Shown: positions 42,652 through 52,189 of the stretch, piece after piece
How positions within the stretch are numbered: the first letter of the stretch is position 1
Layout of the letters: each line of letters opens with the position of its first letter
Assembly (NCBI RefSeq): GCF_000332275.1
Contig: NZ_CM001776.1
Location: 4,834,008-4,898,007 of the forward strand
Length of the DNA stretch: 64,000 nucleotides
Direction of reading: 5' to 3'
Source: Synechococcus sp. PCC 7336
GTDB taxonomy: Bacteria > Cyanobacteriota > Cyanobacteriia > Thermostichales > PCC-7336
The notes under the pieces: generated by a model
Told to the model about the DNA's origin: nothing
Databases searched by the model: none
The model's input: the letters and a program-made list of their open reading frames with translations, nothing else
Made by a program: the position numbers and the translations under genes

Positions 42652-45600
42652 GGGTCTGCCTCCTAGCTTGCTGGCGTCGTCTCTGGGAAAGTGCTTGTTT
42701 CTGTTTGCGGGCGCGATCGTCAGCCCGAGCGGCCAAATCCTCCGAGCGATGTCCCCGAGCGATCCGCTCGGCCAAACGCTGCACCGTCGGGTATTGGAAT
42801 AAATCCACCAGCACGAGCTCGCCATTGCCTTCGAGGGCACTGCTTTCTCCGAGCCGCTGCTGTAATTGGCTGTGTACTTGCACCAACAGGAGAGAATGAC
42901 CGCCGAGGTCGAAGAAATTGTCGTGCAAGCCGACGCGCTCGACTCCGAGCACCTGCTGCCAGATGTCGGCAATGGTTCGCTCCAATGCTGTTGTCGGCTG
43001 GACGTAGGCGGTTTCCAGTTGCGAGCGATCGCTGCCGGGTGCCGGCAGGGAGCGGCGATCGAGCTTGCCGCTGGGGGTGAGGGGCATGGCCTCCATCGCC
43101 AGGAAATGACTGGGCAGCATATACTGCGGCAGCTTGGCCTCTAGGAGGCTGCGCAAGTGGCTGGGTTTGGGCGCAGTTTGGCGGGCAGCAGTGTAGTAAG
43201 CCACTAGGCGCGGCGGCTGCGGCCGATCCTGTCGCAGGAGGACGGCGGCATCTTTCACCTCTGGCAGCGAAGCCAAAGCCGTTTCGATCTCTTCCAATTC
43301 CAGGCGGAAGCCCCGCCATTTGACCTGGCGATCGCGCCGTCCCAGATACTCGATCTCCCCATCGGCGCGGTAGCGACCGATATCGCCAGTGCGGTAGAGC
43401 CGCTCTCCAGGAATTGAGCCAAATGGGTTGGGCACAAAGGCAGCTGCAGTCAGATCCGGTCGGTTGAGATAGCCTCGTGCCAGACCGCAGCCGCCTATAT
43501 AGAGCTCGCCGGGAACGCCGACCGGCACGGGCTGGCGGTGGCGATCGAGCAGGTATACCCTAGCGTTTTCCAAAGGCGAGCCAATCGGAATCCCCACCTC
43601 GGTTTCAGGAGCAGTTTTCAGATCGGAAGCGGCAGCAGTGTCTGCGGAATAGGTGTAGGCGGTGGCAACCACCGTGGCTTCCGTTGGCCCGTAAGTATTG
43701 ATCGAGCAAGGGCGAGCTGGCGAAGGCTGGCGATCGCAGAGGGCTTGCCAATGGGTGAAACCGGCCAATGTGGCTCGTTCGCCACCGATGATGGCCAAAC
43801 GCAGGGAGGGCGGCAGCATTAGATTACTGTCCGCTAAAGACTGCACCATCTGCTGCCAGTAGGCGGTGGGTAAGTCCAACACCGTGAGCTGCCAATCCAG
43901 GCAAGCTTGCAAGAATGCCGTTGGACTGACCAGCATCTCGTCCGATCGCAAGCACAGCGTTGCCCCCACTGCCAAGCAGGGAAAGATCTCCTCCACCGCC
44001 GCGTCGAAACTGACAGAAGCAAATTGCAAGATGCGATCGCTGGCACAAAATTCATAGCGGTCGATCGCGGTTTCGGTGAAGCTCGCCAGCGCGCGATGCG
44101 GAATGCCCACCCCCTTGGGACGACCGCTCGACCCCGAGGTGTAAATGATGTAGGCCAGACTGTCGGGGTGAAGGGGGAGATCGAGATTATTGTCCCGTTC
44201 GCCAGCGATCGTCTCCCAAGCAGAATCCAAACCCAGGAGTTGGGTCTCTCGCTTTGCAAATCGCTGCGAGAGTTGCGTTTGGGTGAGAATTAGCCCCAAA
44301 GCAGCATCCTCAGCAATGTCGTTGAGACGGCGATCGGGATAGGTGGGATCGAGGGGGACGTAAGCCCCGCCCGCTTTGAGAATGCCGAGCAGCCCCACCA
44401 GCAAATCTAGGGAGCGCTGACAGCAAATACCCACTCGGACCTCCGCTCCCACTCCCCGCCCTCTCAAGTGCCGCGCTAACTGGTTGGCTTTGGCATTGAG
44501 TTGGGCATAGGTGAGGGATTGCTGGCCCGCGAGCGCCGCGATCGCCAAAGGTGTTTCGGCAACGCGAGCCTCGAACAGCGCGATCGCCGAAGCACTGGCA
44601 GGGGAAGGCTGAGTAGCGGGGTTGAACTCGACTAGCAAGCGCTGGCGCTCTTCAGGCAAAAGCAGATCCAGTTGGGCGATGGCGCGATCGCGATCGCGCA
44701 GAACAGCCTCGACAACCTGGAAAAATTGACGAATTGCCACTTCTCCCAGAGCTCGATCGAACAGGTCTGCGTGTAGGTCAAAATCAACTGCGAATTCGCC
44801 GGAGTTGGTGAAATCGCGAATCTGCACTGCGATGCTGTCGGTGCCGCTGCCAGCATGAATCCAGTTGGGCTGCAACGGCAGCGGTCCCAGCTTCAGAAAA
44901 CGCTCGGTATGGAAGTTCAAAATGGCGTCGTAAACCGGCTGCTGCGCTGGGTTGCGTAGGGGGAATTGGCCGTGGCGCATTGCCTCGAAAACAAGCCCTG
45001 CAATGCGTTGGGCCAGGTCAATAATGGATTCGCTCGGGTCGATCTCCACCTGCAGCGGTACCACCTGCATAAAGGGACCGATGGCACGCTTGAGCGATCG
45101 CGAGCGGCGGTTGTGCAGGGGAATGCCAATGGTGACGCGATCGCTGTCGCCGATGCGATAGAGGTAAGCTGCATAAATTGCCAAGAACAAATGCAATAAT
45201 GCGGCGTCCTCGGTTTGGTTGGAGGATAGGGCTGCGGCTGCGAGTGACTTTAACGCTGCTGTTTGCTGGCGATCGAGCAGGCGGGTGGTTCGAACGCTGC
45301 GGACACCGGTTTTGTAGGCGGACCGACCGAAGTAGGATGCTGTGTCGGTGGCCGTTGCGAGAGTTTGCGTCCAGTATTGTTTGGCCTTTTCGTAGCGAGC
45401 CGATTGACGATAAATCTGTTCTTTTTGCCGATAATGCTCGAATTGGGGGGAGGCGATCGCTGCGGGCAGTTGCGCTTGCAAAGCCAGCTCGTAAAGCTCC
45501 GACAACTGTTCCAAGAACATCGACAGAGAAACCCCGTCGGCGGCAATCTGATGAACGTTGACGTAAAGAATAAAGTCCGTTTCCGATCGCTTCAGCAAAG

Positions 45601-48600
45601 CACAGTCGATCGGGCTGTGACTGAGGTCGAGCGGCTGACGGGTGCGCTGCTCGATCCAAGCGGCGATCGAGTCGGGGTCGTCATTGCTCGTAAAGTCCAA
45701 CAGCTCTAGTTCGCAAGGTGAGGTCTCTAAAATCTGTTGCTGGGGGAGGGCGGCGGCGGCGGAGATCGTCAGGCGCAAAGCATCGCGAGAGCGCAGTAGA
45801 GTTTGCAATGCTGCTTGCAGGTGAGCCGGGGAGACTTTGCCAGCGATCTCAAAAGCCAGCGCGTTGTTGTAGAGAGGGCTGTGGGGATGCAATTGTTGGC
45901 CCAACCAAACCAGTAGCTGGTTGGCTGTCAGGTTGGTCTGGCCTAACAGTTGTTCGAACTGCGATCGAGCATCGCTCGCCGCGATCTGCTCTCGTGCAGT
46001 TGCCACTTCCAGCTCGCTCGGGGCGGGGCGGAACTGCGACAGATCGAATGCATCCAGAAGTTGAGAAATCGGGCGATCGCTCTGTCGAACCGCCAGTTCG
46101 AGCAGCGTTTGATAGAGCTCGACAATGCGGTCCACCGTCGGGGCATCGAACAGATCGGTGTTGTATTCCACCACGCCAGCAAGGCCACTGTCGTCGCCTG
46201 CCCCTGCATCGCGGTCGTTTAACAGAACTGTCAAGTCCACCTTGGCGGTGGCTGTCTCCAGATTAGCGAGACTGACTGTCAAACCTGGTAATTCTAAAGG
46301 AGCGGATGGAGCGTTCTGCAGAGCAAAGGCCACCTGCACGAGGGGGGCGCGACTTAAATCCCGCTGGAAGGGCAGCGTCTCCACCAGCTTTTCAAACGGT
46401 AAATCCTGATGGATATATGCCCCCAAACAGCAACCCCGTACTCGTTCCAGCAACTGCTCGAAAGTGGGGTCTCCCGAGAGATCGGCGGGTAGCACTAAAG
46501 TATTGACAAAAAAACCGACTAGCCCTTCGATTTCCGGGCGATTGCGGTTGGCAATGGGAGATCCCAAGAGGAATTTCTCCTGCCGAGCGTAGGCATAAAT
46601 CGTCAGTTGAAAGCCTGCCAGCAATGCCATGAACAGAGTGGCATCGGTCTGGCGAGCCAGCCCTAGCAGCGATCGCGTCAACTCGGCTTCGAGCGCAATC
46701 GCTGCTTTAGCCCCGTTAAACGTTTGGAGGGGCGGACGGGGGCGATCGGTGGGAAGCTCCAGGATGTCCGGCATATCCGCCAGTTGCGCTTTCCAGTAGG
46801 ACAGCAGCTCCTCCAGCACAGTGCCCTGCAGCCACTGCCGCTGCCAAATGGCAAAGTCTGCGTACTGAATTGGGAGCTCCGGCAAAGGCGAGGGCTGTCC
46901 GGCGGCATAGGCGCGATAGAGGGCGACCAGCTCCCGCACCAAAACACCTGCCGACCACCCATCCGAGACAATGTGGTGCATGGTGGCCGCCAGAATGTGG
47001 TCCTGCGCCGCCAATTTCACTAACGTCACCCGCAGGAGCGGATCGGTGGCGATGTTGAAGGGTTGTTTGGCTTCTGCAAGCAGCCATTGCTCGGCCCGAT
47101 CGCCGCGTTCCTCAGCCGCGACAGCTTGTAAATCGACAATCGGGACCTCAACGGTCAGCTCGCAGGCGATCGCCTGCGATGGCGTGCCGTTCTCTGCGCG
47201 AATATTCGTTCTTAGGGTTTCGTGGCGGCGGACAATTTCGTTCAAACTGCGCCGCAGTGCTGTCAGATCTAGCGAGCCTTTGAGGGTGACAAAGGCGGGC
47301 ATGTTGTAGGCAGGGCTATCCGGCAATAGCTGGCTGACAAACCAGAGCCGCTGCTGAGCAAACGAAAGGGGAATCGCAGGGGGTCGAGGGGTTGGGGCGA
47401 TGGCGGGGAGCGTTGTTTGCGGCGGGCGACCTTTAGCTCGATCCACGATCGCGGCCAACTCCGCCACCGTAGTGGCTTCAAACAGCGATCGCAGGGGCAA
47501 CTCCACTTGCAGATCCTGCTGCAAGCGGGACATGACTTGCGTCACCAGAAGAGAATGGCCGCCCAGATCGAAGAAATTATCTTCGCAGCCAATTCTCTCG
47601 ACCCCCAGCAGTTGGCTCCAAATCGCAGCGATCGCCACCTCCGAAGGCGTCCTCGGAGCGACGAACTCCGCCCCCGCTGGCCCCCTGAGGCTATCGGGAT
47701 CGGTCAGGGCGCGGCGATCGACTTTGCCATTGGGGCTGAGGGGCATCTCCTCCATGACCACAAACGCTGTCGGCACCATGTAGTCCGGCAAGCGCTCCTG
47801 CAAATAGCCCCGTAATTGCGGCACCAGCTCGGCAGAATGTCTGGCTTGCAACGGATTGTTGGTCAATGGCTGCAAGGACAGCTCTGCCCCTTCAGCAACC
47901 GGGAATTCGAGCGAGAAGCGATGCTGGCTGCGGGCCTGACGATGTCGCAAAATCGCGTCAAAACTGCCGTCGGGGCGATCGCCGAGCCAACTGAATTCGA
48001 CGGTGTAACCCAGATTCGCGCCCACATCCCACAACTGCTGCGGATCGATGCCCGTGACGGGGAGTTGCTGCAGGCGCGATCGCAGTTCCCCCGCAGTGGC
48101 AGGGGGTTCTTCTCCTGCCAACGCCTCGATCGCCCACTGAATCGCGCTGGTGCGGCTGTTGGGAATATTGCTCAGAGTAACGATTTCTGGCTGCGATCGC
48201 TCCAGTGTTTGGCCGAGAGTGGCTAAATCCAGCGAGGCCGAGCGCCAGTCCTGCCAAGTGAGGCGATCGGCAGAACCATCCCCTGCCGGTGCCGTTCCCA
48301 CCTGCAGGACAACGTCGTAGCGGTACTGAGTCAGTTCGTTCGCATGCTGGCCCAGTTTGGGCTGGACGCGAATCTGGGTAATTTGGGGGAATGTTTGCTG
48401 GAGGGCGCGAAAGAACGTAGGCTGCACGAGCAGTTCGTTTTCCCGCATCATGTCGTCGCGAATGCGGGTTTGTAGCTGCGCGATCGCCAAGTCAGCCTCA
48501 GCCCGGTGCAAGGCGATCGCCGTGTGGAAGGAGTTGAGCAGAGCCAGGTTGCGCACATCCCCGATGAAAATCGAGCCCCCCGGAGCAAGTGCGTGTAAAG

Positions 48601-51600
48601 CGCCGGCGATCGTCTCCAGCAAGTAATCGGCACTCGGGAAATACTGGATGACGGAATTGAGGATCGCCGTATCGAAGCTGGCTGCGGGGATGCCTTCGAA
48701 GTGATTGGCTTGCCGTTGCTCTAGAGTGACTTGCGGCAGATGGCGATCGGGCTGCCCCAGTTGAGTGCGGATAGAGTTAAGAGCCACTTCAGAAAAATCT
48801 GTCGCCCAATATTGCTCGCATTGGGGGGCAATTTGGAACAGCAGCAAACCGGTACCGCAGCCCAGCTCCAAAACTCGCTGTGGCTTCAGAGCAAGAATGC
48901 GATCGACCGTGTTGTCCACCCATTCCCGCATCGCCTCTGCAGGCAGCGGCAATCCTGTATAGCTGCTGTTCCAACCCGCAATATTAAACGTGCCTACCTG
49001 TCCGTCAGTCTTCTGGGCGTAGGTTTCGTCGTATAGCTGCTGCCAGGAACTCACTTGCTCCACGTCAGTACAGGTGTCTGGCCCCCATCCCCTAACCCCT
49101 TCCCCCCTCGCGAAGCGTGGCGTCAGCCGTAATTCTGGGGAAAGGGGAACCGAAATTGAGGCTTCAACTGACCCTCTTGCCCCCCTCTCCCCGGGGAGAG
49201 GGGCTGGGGGTGAGGGCCATGCAGAGCCATCGCTGGGTTTGATGTAAGCCACCAAGCGGGCATCGCCAGTCTGCCGCACTTTCGCTAGAACGATCGCTTC
49301 GCCGACAGCAGGGTGGCGATCGAGCATCGCTTCAATTTCACCCGGCTCGATCCGAAAGCCCCGTAATTTCACCTGAGCATCCACCCGCCCGAGGAATTCG
49401 AGCTTGCCATCGGGGCGCGCACGGACGCGATCGCCACTGCGATACAGTCGTTGACCCGGAACGTCACTAAACGGATCGGGGATAAAGCGCTCGGCAGTTT
49501 TAGCCGGTTGATGGAGATATCCCCTCGCCAAGCTAGCGCCCCCCACGAACAATTCCCCCGGCACGCCAATCGGCACGGGCTGCATCCAGGCATCGAGTAC
49601 GTAAACTCGGACATTATCGATGGGCCGACCGATGGAGGGGGGCACCATTGCATTTGCACTGGGGGCAATGCGGGTCCAAGTGGTCACCACAGTGTTTTCG
49701 GTGGGACCGTAGTGGTTGGTCAGCAGACAAGACATCTCCTCGCAGGGACGGCGGGTTAGCTTATCGCCCCCCGTCAGCAGAGCCCGCAACTGCATCGTCT
49801 GCGGCCAAGCCTCAACTAAAGCTGCCTCAGCCAATGGAGTGGGCAGAAAGGCCAGCGTAATGCGCTCCCGATCGAGCCACTTCACCAATTGGAGCGGGGA
49901 TAGACGGATATCGTCAGCAGGCAAGTGCAAGCTGGCTCCCGCCGCCAAGTAGGGCCAAATTTCCCAAACGGAGGCGTCAAAGGCAAGACTGGCAATTTGC
50001 GAAGCGCGATCTTGCGGAGTGACATCATAAACGCGCAGGTGCCAATGCACTAAATTCGAGAGGCTGCCATGGGAAACCGCCACCCCTTTGGGGTAGCCAG
50101 TCGAGCCCGAAGTATAAATGACATAGGCCAGATTTTGGCTCGTGACAGGGGTTGAGGGGGCCTCAACGGGATAGTGAAATATCTCGGCCCCGTCGCGATC
50201 GAGGTCAATCCGCTCCAGACCGGGTCGATCGAATTGCTGCAACAGCGGCATTTGGGTCAGAACCAGACCGACGCGCGCATCTTCAAGCATGTAGGCGAGC
50301 CGCTGTGCGGGATAGGCCGGATCGAGCGGCAGATAAGCCCCCCCCGCTTTCAGCACCCCCAGCAGGGCGATCGCCATGTTTACAGAGCGATTGAGACAAA
50401 CTCCTACCGGAATGTCGGGACCGACCCCCCGCTGTTGTAGAAAGTGGGCGAGTTGGTTGGCGCGTTCGTCGAGTTCTCGGTAAGTGAGCTGCTGGCTGCC
50501 GTCGGCGATCGCCAGTGCAGCCGGTTGAGTGCGGGCGCGGTCGGCCACTAGCTCGTGGAGACATTGAGGGGTGGGAATGGGGCAGGCCGTCTCGTTCCAA
50601 GCGATCGCCACCTGTTGATAGTCCGCCTCAGTCACGAGCGGGAGCCGGGAAATGCGGGTGTCGGGTGCCGCGATCGCCCCCTGCAGCAACACCTGGAAAT
50701 GCTCCAGCATCTGCTCGATCCGCCAGCGATCGAACAAGTCGGTGCTGTACTCGATCAGCACCCCCAAACCTTCAGCAATCTCGCCCATGTTGACGGTCAG
50801 ATCGAAAATGGACGTGCCTTGATCGATCTCCAAGCGCTCCAGGCTGAGGTGGGGAAAATTCAGGGAAGGGAGCAGCGAGTTTTGTGCTTCGTAGGTGGCG
50901 TCTTGGAACTGGAAGGCCACCTGGAAGAGGGGATTGTAGCTGAGGCTGCGATCGGGCTGGAGCTGCTCGACTAGCTGTTCGAACGGGATATCGCGATGGG
51001 AAAACGCATCTAGAGTGACCGTCTGTACGGCGTGCAACACATCCCGAAACGTCGGATCTCCCGATAGGTCGGTCCTCAATACGAGGGCATTGACGAAAAA
51101 GCCAATCAGCGGCTCGACTTCCTTCCAGTTGCGATTGGCAGTGGGAGATCCCACTGCAATATCTGTCTGCGCCGTGTAGCGATGCAACAGCACCTCAAAC
51201 ACCGACAGCAGCGTCATAAATAATGTCGTGCCTTCTTTCTGACTCAATTGTTTGACCGAGTCCAGCAGCTCGGGCGACAACACCCGCAGTAGCTTGGCCC
51301 CGCAATAGGTTTGCTGACCTAGACGCTGCCGATCTTTCGGTAAGGCGAGTTCGGTCAATCCCTCCAGTTGGGTTTGCCAAAACTTGAGTTGGGCGGCCTG
51401 TTGCTCCTGTTCGAGCCAATCTCGCTGCCAGAGGGCAAAATCGGCATACTGAATCGCGAGCTCTGGCAAGGGGGAAGGTTTGCCCGCCACAAACGCGGCA
51501 TAGAGATCCGCCAACTCCCGCAGCAAGACCCCGCGCGACCAGCCATCGGCAACGGTGTGATGGATAGACAGCAGCAATGTGTGATCCTCGATGTCCGCTC

Positions 51601-52117
51601 GCAGAATCGTCGCCCGCAGCAAGGGACCGCGCTCTAAATCGTAAGGGAGGCGAATTTCTGTGGCTGTGAGCCGTTCGGCCTCCGCTTGGCGATCGCCCTC
51701 GGGCAAAGCTTGCAGATCGACGAGCGGGACTGCAAGCGGCATCGTCTCGCGAATTACCTGCAGCGGCTGACCGCGATCGCTGATAAATGTGGTGCGCAAA
51801 ATGTCCTGCCGGCGGACAATCTCGGCAAAACTGCGTCTCAGCGCTTCGACCTTTAGCGGGCCTTTCATCCGCAAGCCCATCGGAATGTTGTAGAAGGGGC
51901 TATCCGTTTCCAATTGGTTGAGAAACCAGAGGCGCTGCTGAGCGAACGAAACTGGCAGCGGTCCCGCAGAGGGGGGGCGGCGTGGAATCGTTTGCTGGGC
52001 AGGAGAGATCTCCAACTTCAGCCCCTGCTGCTGCAAGCGCTGCTCGAATAGGGCTCGCTGCTCGGGCGAGAGGGCGGCAATGCGCTGACTGAGATTGTTG
52101 GGAACGGGGGCTGTCAT
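42644..52117 (-). CDS. NRPS C-A+N-methyltransferase-PCP-C-C*-A-PCP
   Basis: A 3157-residue bimodular synthetase, ATG at 52117. Domains: C at about 45-480 (HHTVADG near 187); A at about 520-965 with pocket D-A-W-F-L-G-H-V-V, close to a known leucine code; an embedded N-methyltransferase at about 1030-1380 (VLELGCGTGLLLFQIAP near 1087); A-domain end near 1460; PCP near 1519; C with HHIVSDG near 1715; a second, divergent condensation-like domain at about 2050-2480 whose motif reads HQIAADG, with Gln2190 in place of the catalytic His; A at about 2500-3000 with pocket D-A-E-D-I-G-T-V-V, whose three acids suggest a basic side chain; PCP near 3074; basic tail. An intergenic-type repeat is inserted in frame between the A core and the methyltransferase (about residues 962-1016). 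Predicted units are N-methyl-Leu-like then Lys/Arg-like. Confidence 0.93.
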   Translation of the reverse strand: MTAPVPNNLSQRIAALSPEQRALFEQRLQQQGLKLEISPAQQTIPRRPPSAGPLPVSFAQQRLWFLNQLETDSPFYNIPMGLRMKGPLKVEALRRSFAEIVRRQDILRTTFISDRGQPLQVIRETMPLAVPLVDLQALPEGDRQAEAERLTATEIRLPYDLERGPLLRATILRADIEDHTLLLSIHHTVADGWSRGVLLRELADLYAAFVAGKPSPLPELAIQYADFALWQRDWLEQEQQAAQLKFWQTQLEGLTELALPKDRQRLGQQTYCGAKLLRVLSPELLDSVKQLSQKEGTTLFMTLLSVFEVLLHRYTAQTDIAVGSPTANRNWKEVEPLIGFFVNALVLRTDLSGDPTFRDVLHAVQTVTLDAFSHRDIPFEQLVEQLQPDRSLSYNPLFQVAFQFQDATYEAQNSLLPSLNFPHLSLERLEIDQGTSIFDLTVNMGEIAEGLGVLIEYSTDLFDRWRIEQMLEHFQVLLQGAIAAPDTRISRLPLVTEADYQQVAIAWNETACPIPTPQCLHELVADRARTQPAALAIADGSQQLTYRELDERANQLAHFLQQRGVGPDIPVGVCLNRSVNMAIALLGVLKAGGAYLPLDPAYPAQRLAYMLEDARVGLVLTQMPLLQQFDRPGLERIDLDRDGAEIFHYPVEAPSTPVTSQNLAYVIYTSGSTGYPKGVAVSHGSLSNLVHWHLRVYDVTPQDRASQIASLAFDASVWEIWPYLAAGASLHLPADDIRLSPLQLVKWLDRERITLAFLPTPLAEAALVEAWPQTMQLRALLTGGDKLTRRPCEEMSCLLTNHYGPTENTVVTTWTRIAPSANAMVPPSIGRPIDNVRVYVLDAWMQPVPIGVPGELFVGGASLARGYLHQPAKTAERFIPDPFSDVPGQRLYRSGDRVRARPDGKLEFLGRVDAQVKLRGFRIEPGEIEAMLDRHPAVGEAIVLAKVRQTGDARLVAYIKPSDGSAWPSPPAPLPGERGARGSVEASISVPLSPELRLTPRFARGEGVRGWGPDTCTDVEQVSSWQQLYDETYAQKTDGQVGTFNIAGWNSSYTGLPLPAEAMREWVDNTVDRILALKPQRVLELGCGTGLLLFQIAPQCEQYWATDFSEVALNSIRTQLGQPDRHLPQVTLEQRQANHFEGIPAASFDTAILNSVIQYFPSADYLLETIAGALHALAPGGSIFIGDVRNLALLNSFHTAIALHRAEADLAIAQLQTRIRDDMMRENELLVQPTFFRALQQTFPQITQIRVQPKLGQHANELTQYRYDVVLQVGTAPAGDGSADRLTWQDWRSASLDLATLGQTLERSQPEIVTLSNIPNSRTSAIQWAIEALAGEEPPATAGELRSRLQQLPVTGIDPQQLWDVGANLGYTVEFSWLGDRPDGSFDAILRHRQARSQHRFSLEFPVAEGAELSLQPLTNNPLQARHSAELVPQLRGYLQERLPDYMVPTAFVVMEEMPLSPNGKVDRRALTDPDSLRGPAGAEFVAPRTPSEVAIAAIWSQLLGVERIGCEDNFFDLGGHSLLVTQVMSRLQQDLQVELPLRSLFEATTVAELAAIVDRAKGRPPQTTLPAIAPTPRPPAIPLSFAQQRLWFVSQLLPDSPAYNMPAFVTLKGSLDLTALRRSLNEIVRRHETLRTNIRAENGTPSQAIACELTVEVPIVDLQAVAAEERGDRAEQWLLAEAKQPFNIATDPLLRVTLVKLAAQDHILAATMHHIVSDGWSAGVLVRELVALYRAYAAGQPSPLPELPIQYADFAIWQRQWLQGTVLEELLSYWKAQLADMPDILELPTDRPRPPLQTFNGAKAAIALEAELTRSLLGLARQTDATLFMALLAGFQLTIYAYARQEKFLLGSPIANRNRPEIEGLVGFFVNTLVLPADLSGDPTFEQLLERVRGCCLGAYIHQDLPFEKLVETLPFQRDLSRAPLVQVAFALQNAPSAPLELPGLTVSLANLETATAKVDLTVLLNDRDAGAGDDSGLAGVVEYNTDLFDAPTVDRIVELYQTLLELAVRQSDRPISQLLDAFDLSQFRPAPSELEVATAREQIAASDARSQFEQLLGQTNLTANQLLVWLGQQLHPHSPLYNNALAFEIAGKVSPAHLQAALQTLLRSRDALRLTISAAAALPQQQILETSPCELELLDFTSNDDPDSIAAWIEQRTRQPLDLSHSPIDCALLKRSETDFILYVNVHQIAADGVSLSMFLEQLSELYELALQAQLPAAIASPQFEHYRQKEQIYRQSARYEKAKQYWTQTLATATDTASYFGRSAYKTGVRSVRTTRLLDRQQTAALKSLAAAALSSNQTEDAALLHLFLAIYAAYLYRIGDSDRVTIGIPLHNRRSRSLKRAIGPFMQVVPLQVEIDPSESIIDLAQRIAGLVFEAMRHGQFPLRNPAQQPVYDAILNFHTERFLKLGPLPLQPNWIHAGSGTDSIAVQIRDFTNSGEFAVDFDLHADLFDRALGEVAIRQFFQVVEAVLRDRDRAIAQLDLLLPEERQRLLVEFNPATQPSPASASAIALFEARVAETPLAIAALAGQQSLTYAQLNAKANQLARHLRGRGVGAEVRVGICCQRSLDLLVGLLGILKAGGAYVPLDPTYPDRRLNDIAEDAALGLILTQTQLSQRFAKRETQLLGLDSAWETIAGERDNNLDLPLHPDSLAYIIYTSGSSGRPKGVGIPHRALASFTETAIDRYEFCASDRILQFASVSFDAAVEEIFPCLAVGATLCLRSDEMLVSPTAFLQACLDWQLTVLDLPTAYWQQMVQSLADSNLMLPPSLRLAIIGGERATLAGFTHWQALCDRQPSPARPCSINTYGPTEATVVATAYTYSADTAAASDLKTAPETEVGIPIGSPLENARVYLLDRHRQPVPVGVPGELYIGGCGLARGYLNRPDLTAAAFVPNPFGSIPGERLYRTGDIGRYRADGEIEYLGRRDRQVKWRGFRLELEEIETALASLPEVKDAAVLLRQDRPQPPRLVAYYTAARQTAPKPSHLRSLLEAKLPQYMLPSHFLAMEAMPLTPSGKLDRRSLPAPGSDRSQLETAYVQPTTALERTIADIWQQVLGVERVGLHDNFFDLGGHSLLLVQVHSQLQQRLGESSALEGNGELVLVDLFQYPTVQRLAERIARGHRSEDLAARADDRARKQKQALSQRRRQQARRQTHA
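49070..49232. repeat. Intergenic-type repeat inserted in frame in an NRPS gene (copy 2)
   Basis: A 163-base relative of the element at 15705-15850, in the same orientation relative to the gene, with the same ends (ACAGGTGTC ... CAGAGCCATCG) and the same C-rich blocks but a longer, diverged middle (contains CTCGCGAAGCGTGGCG). It is translated between the adenylation core and the N-methyltransferase, giving a segment that starts DGSAWPSPPAPLPG and ends GVRGWGPDTC. The frame is kept. The insertion point is a linker, where extra residues are most easily tolerated. Confidence 0.85.
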
Positions 52118-52189
52118 GGCGATCGAGAATTTAAGGCCGATAGGGTGGCAGAGAAACTGGAATGGCTAGCTAGGCAGGCAGGTTTATCT

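Noticed and set aside
42652-42972. N-terminal extension of the KS-AT-KR-ACP protein to 42972
   Set aside because: The extension lies wholly inside the upstream NRPS coding region, in a different frame and with unnatural composition; ATG at 42651 fits the KS family start and overlaps the stop.
45718-46266. Plus-strand frame of 182 codons inside the large NRPS gene
   Set aside because: Antisense shadow of a clear condensation domain; no independent features.
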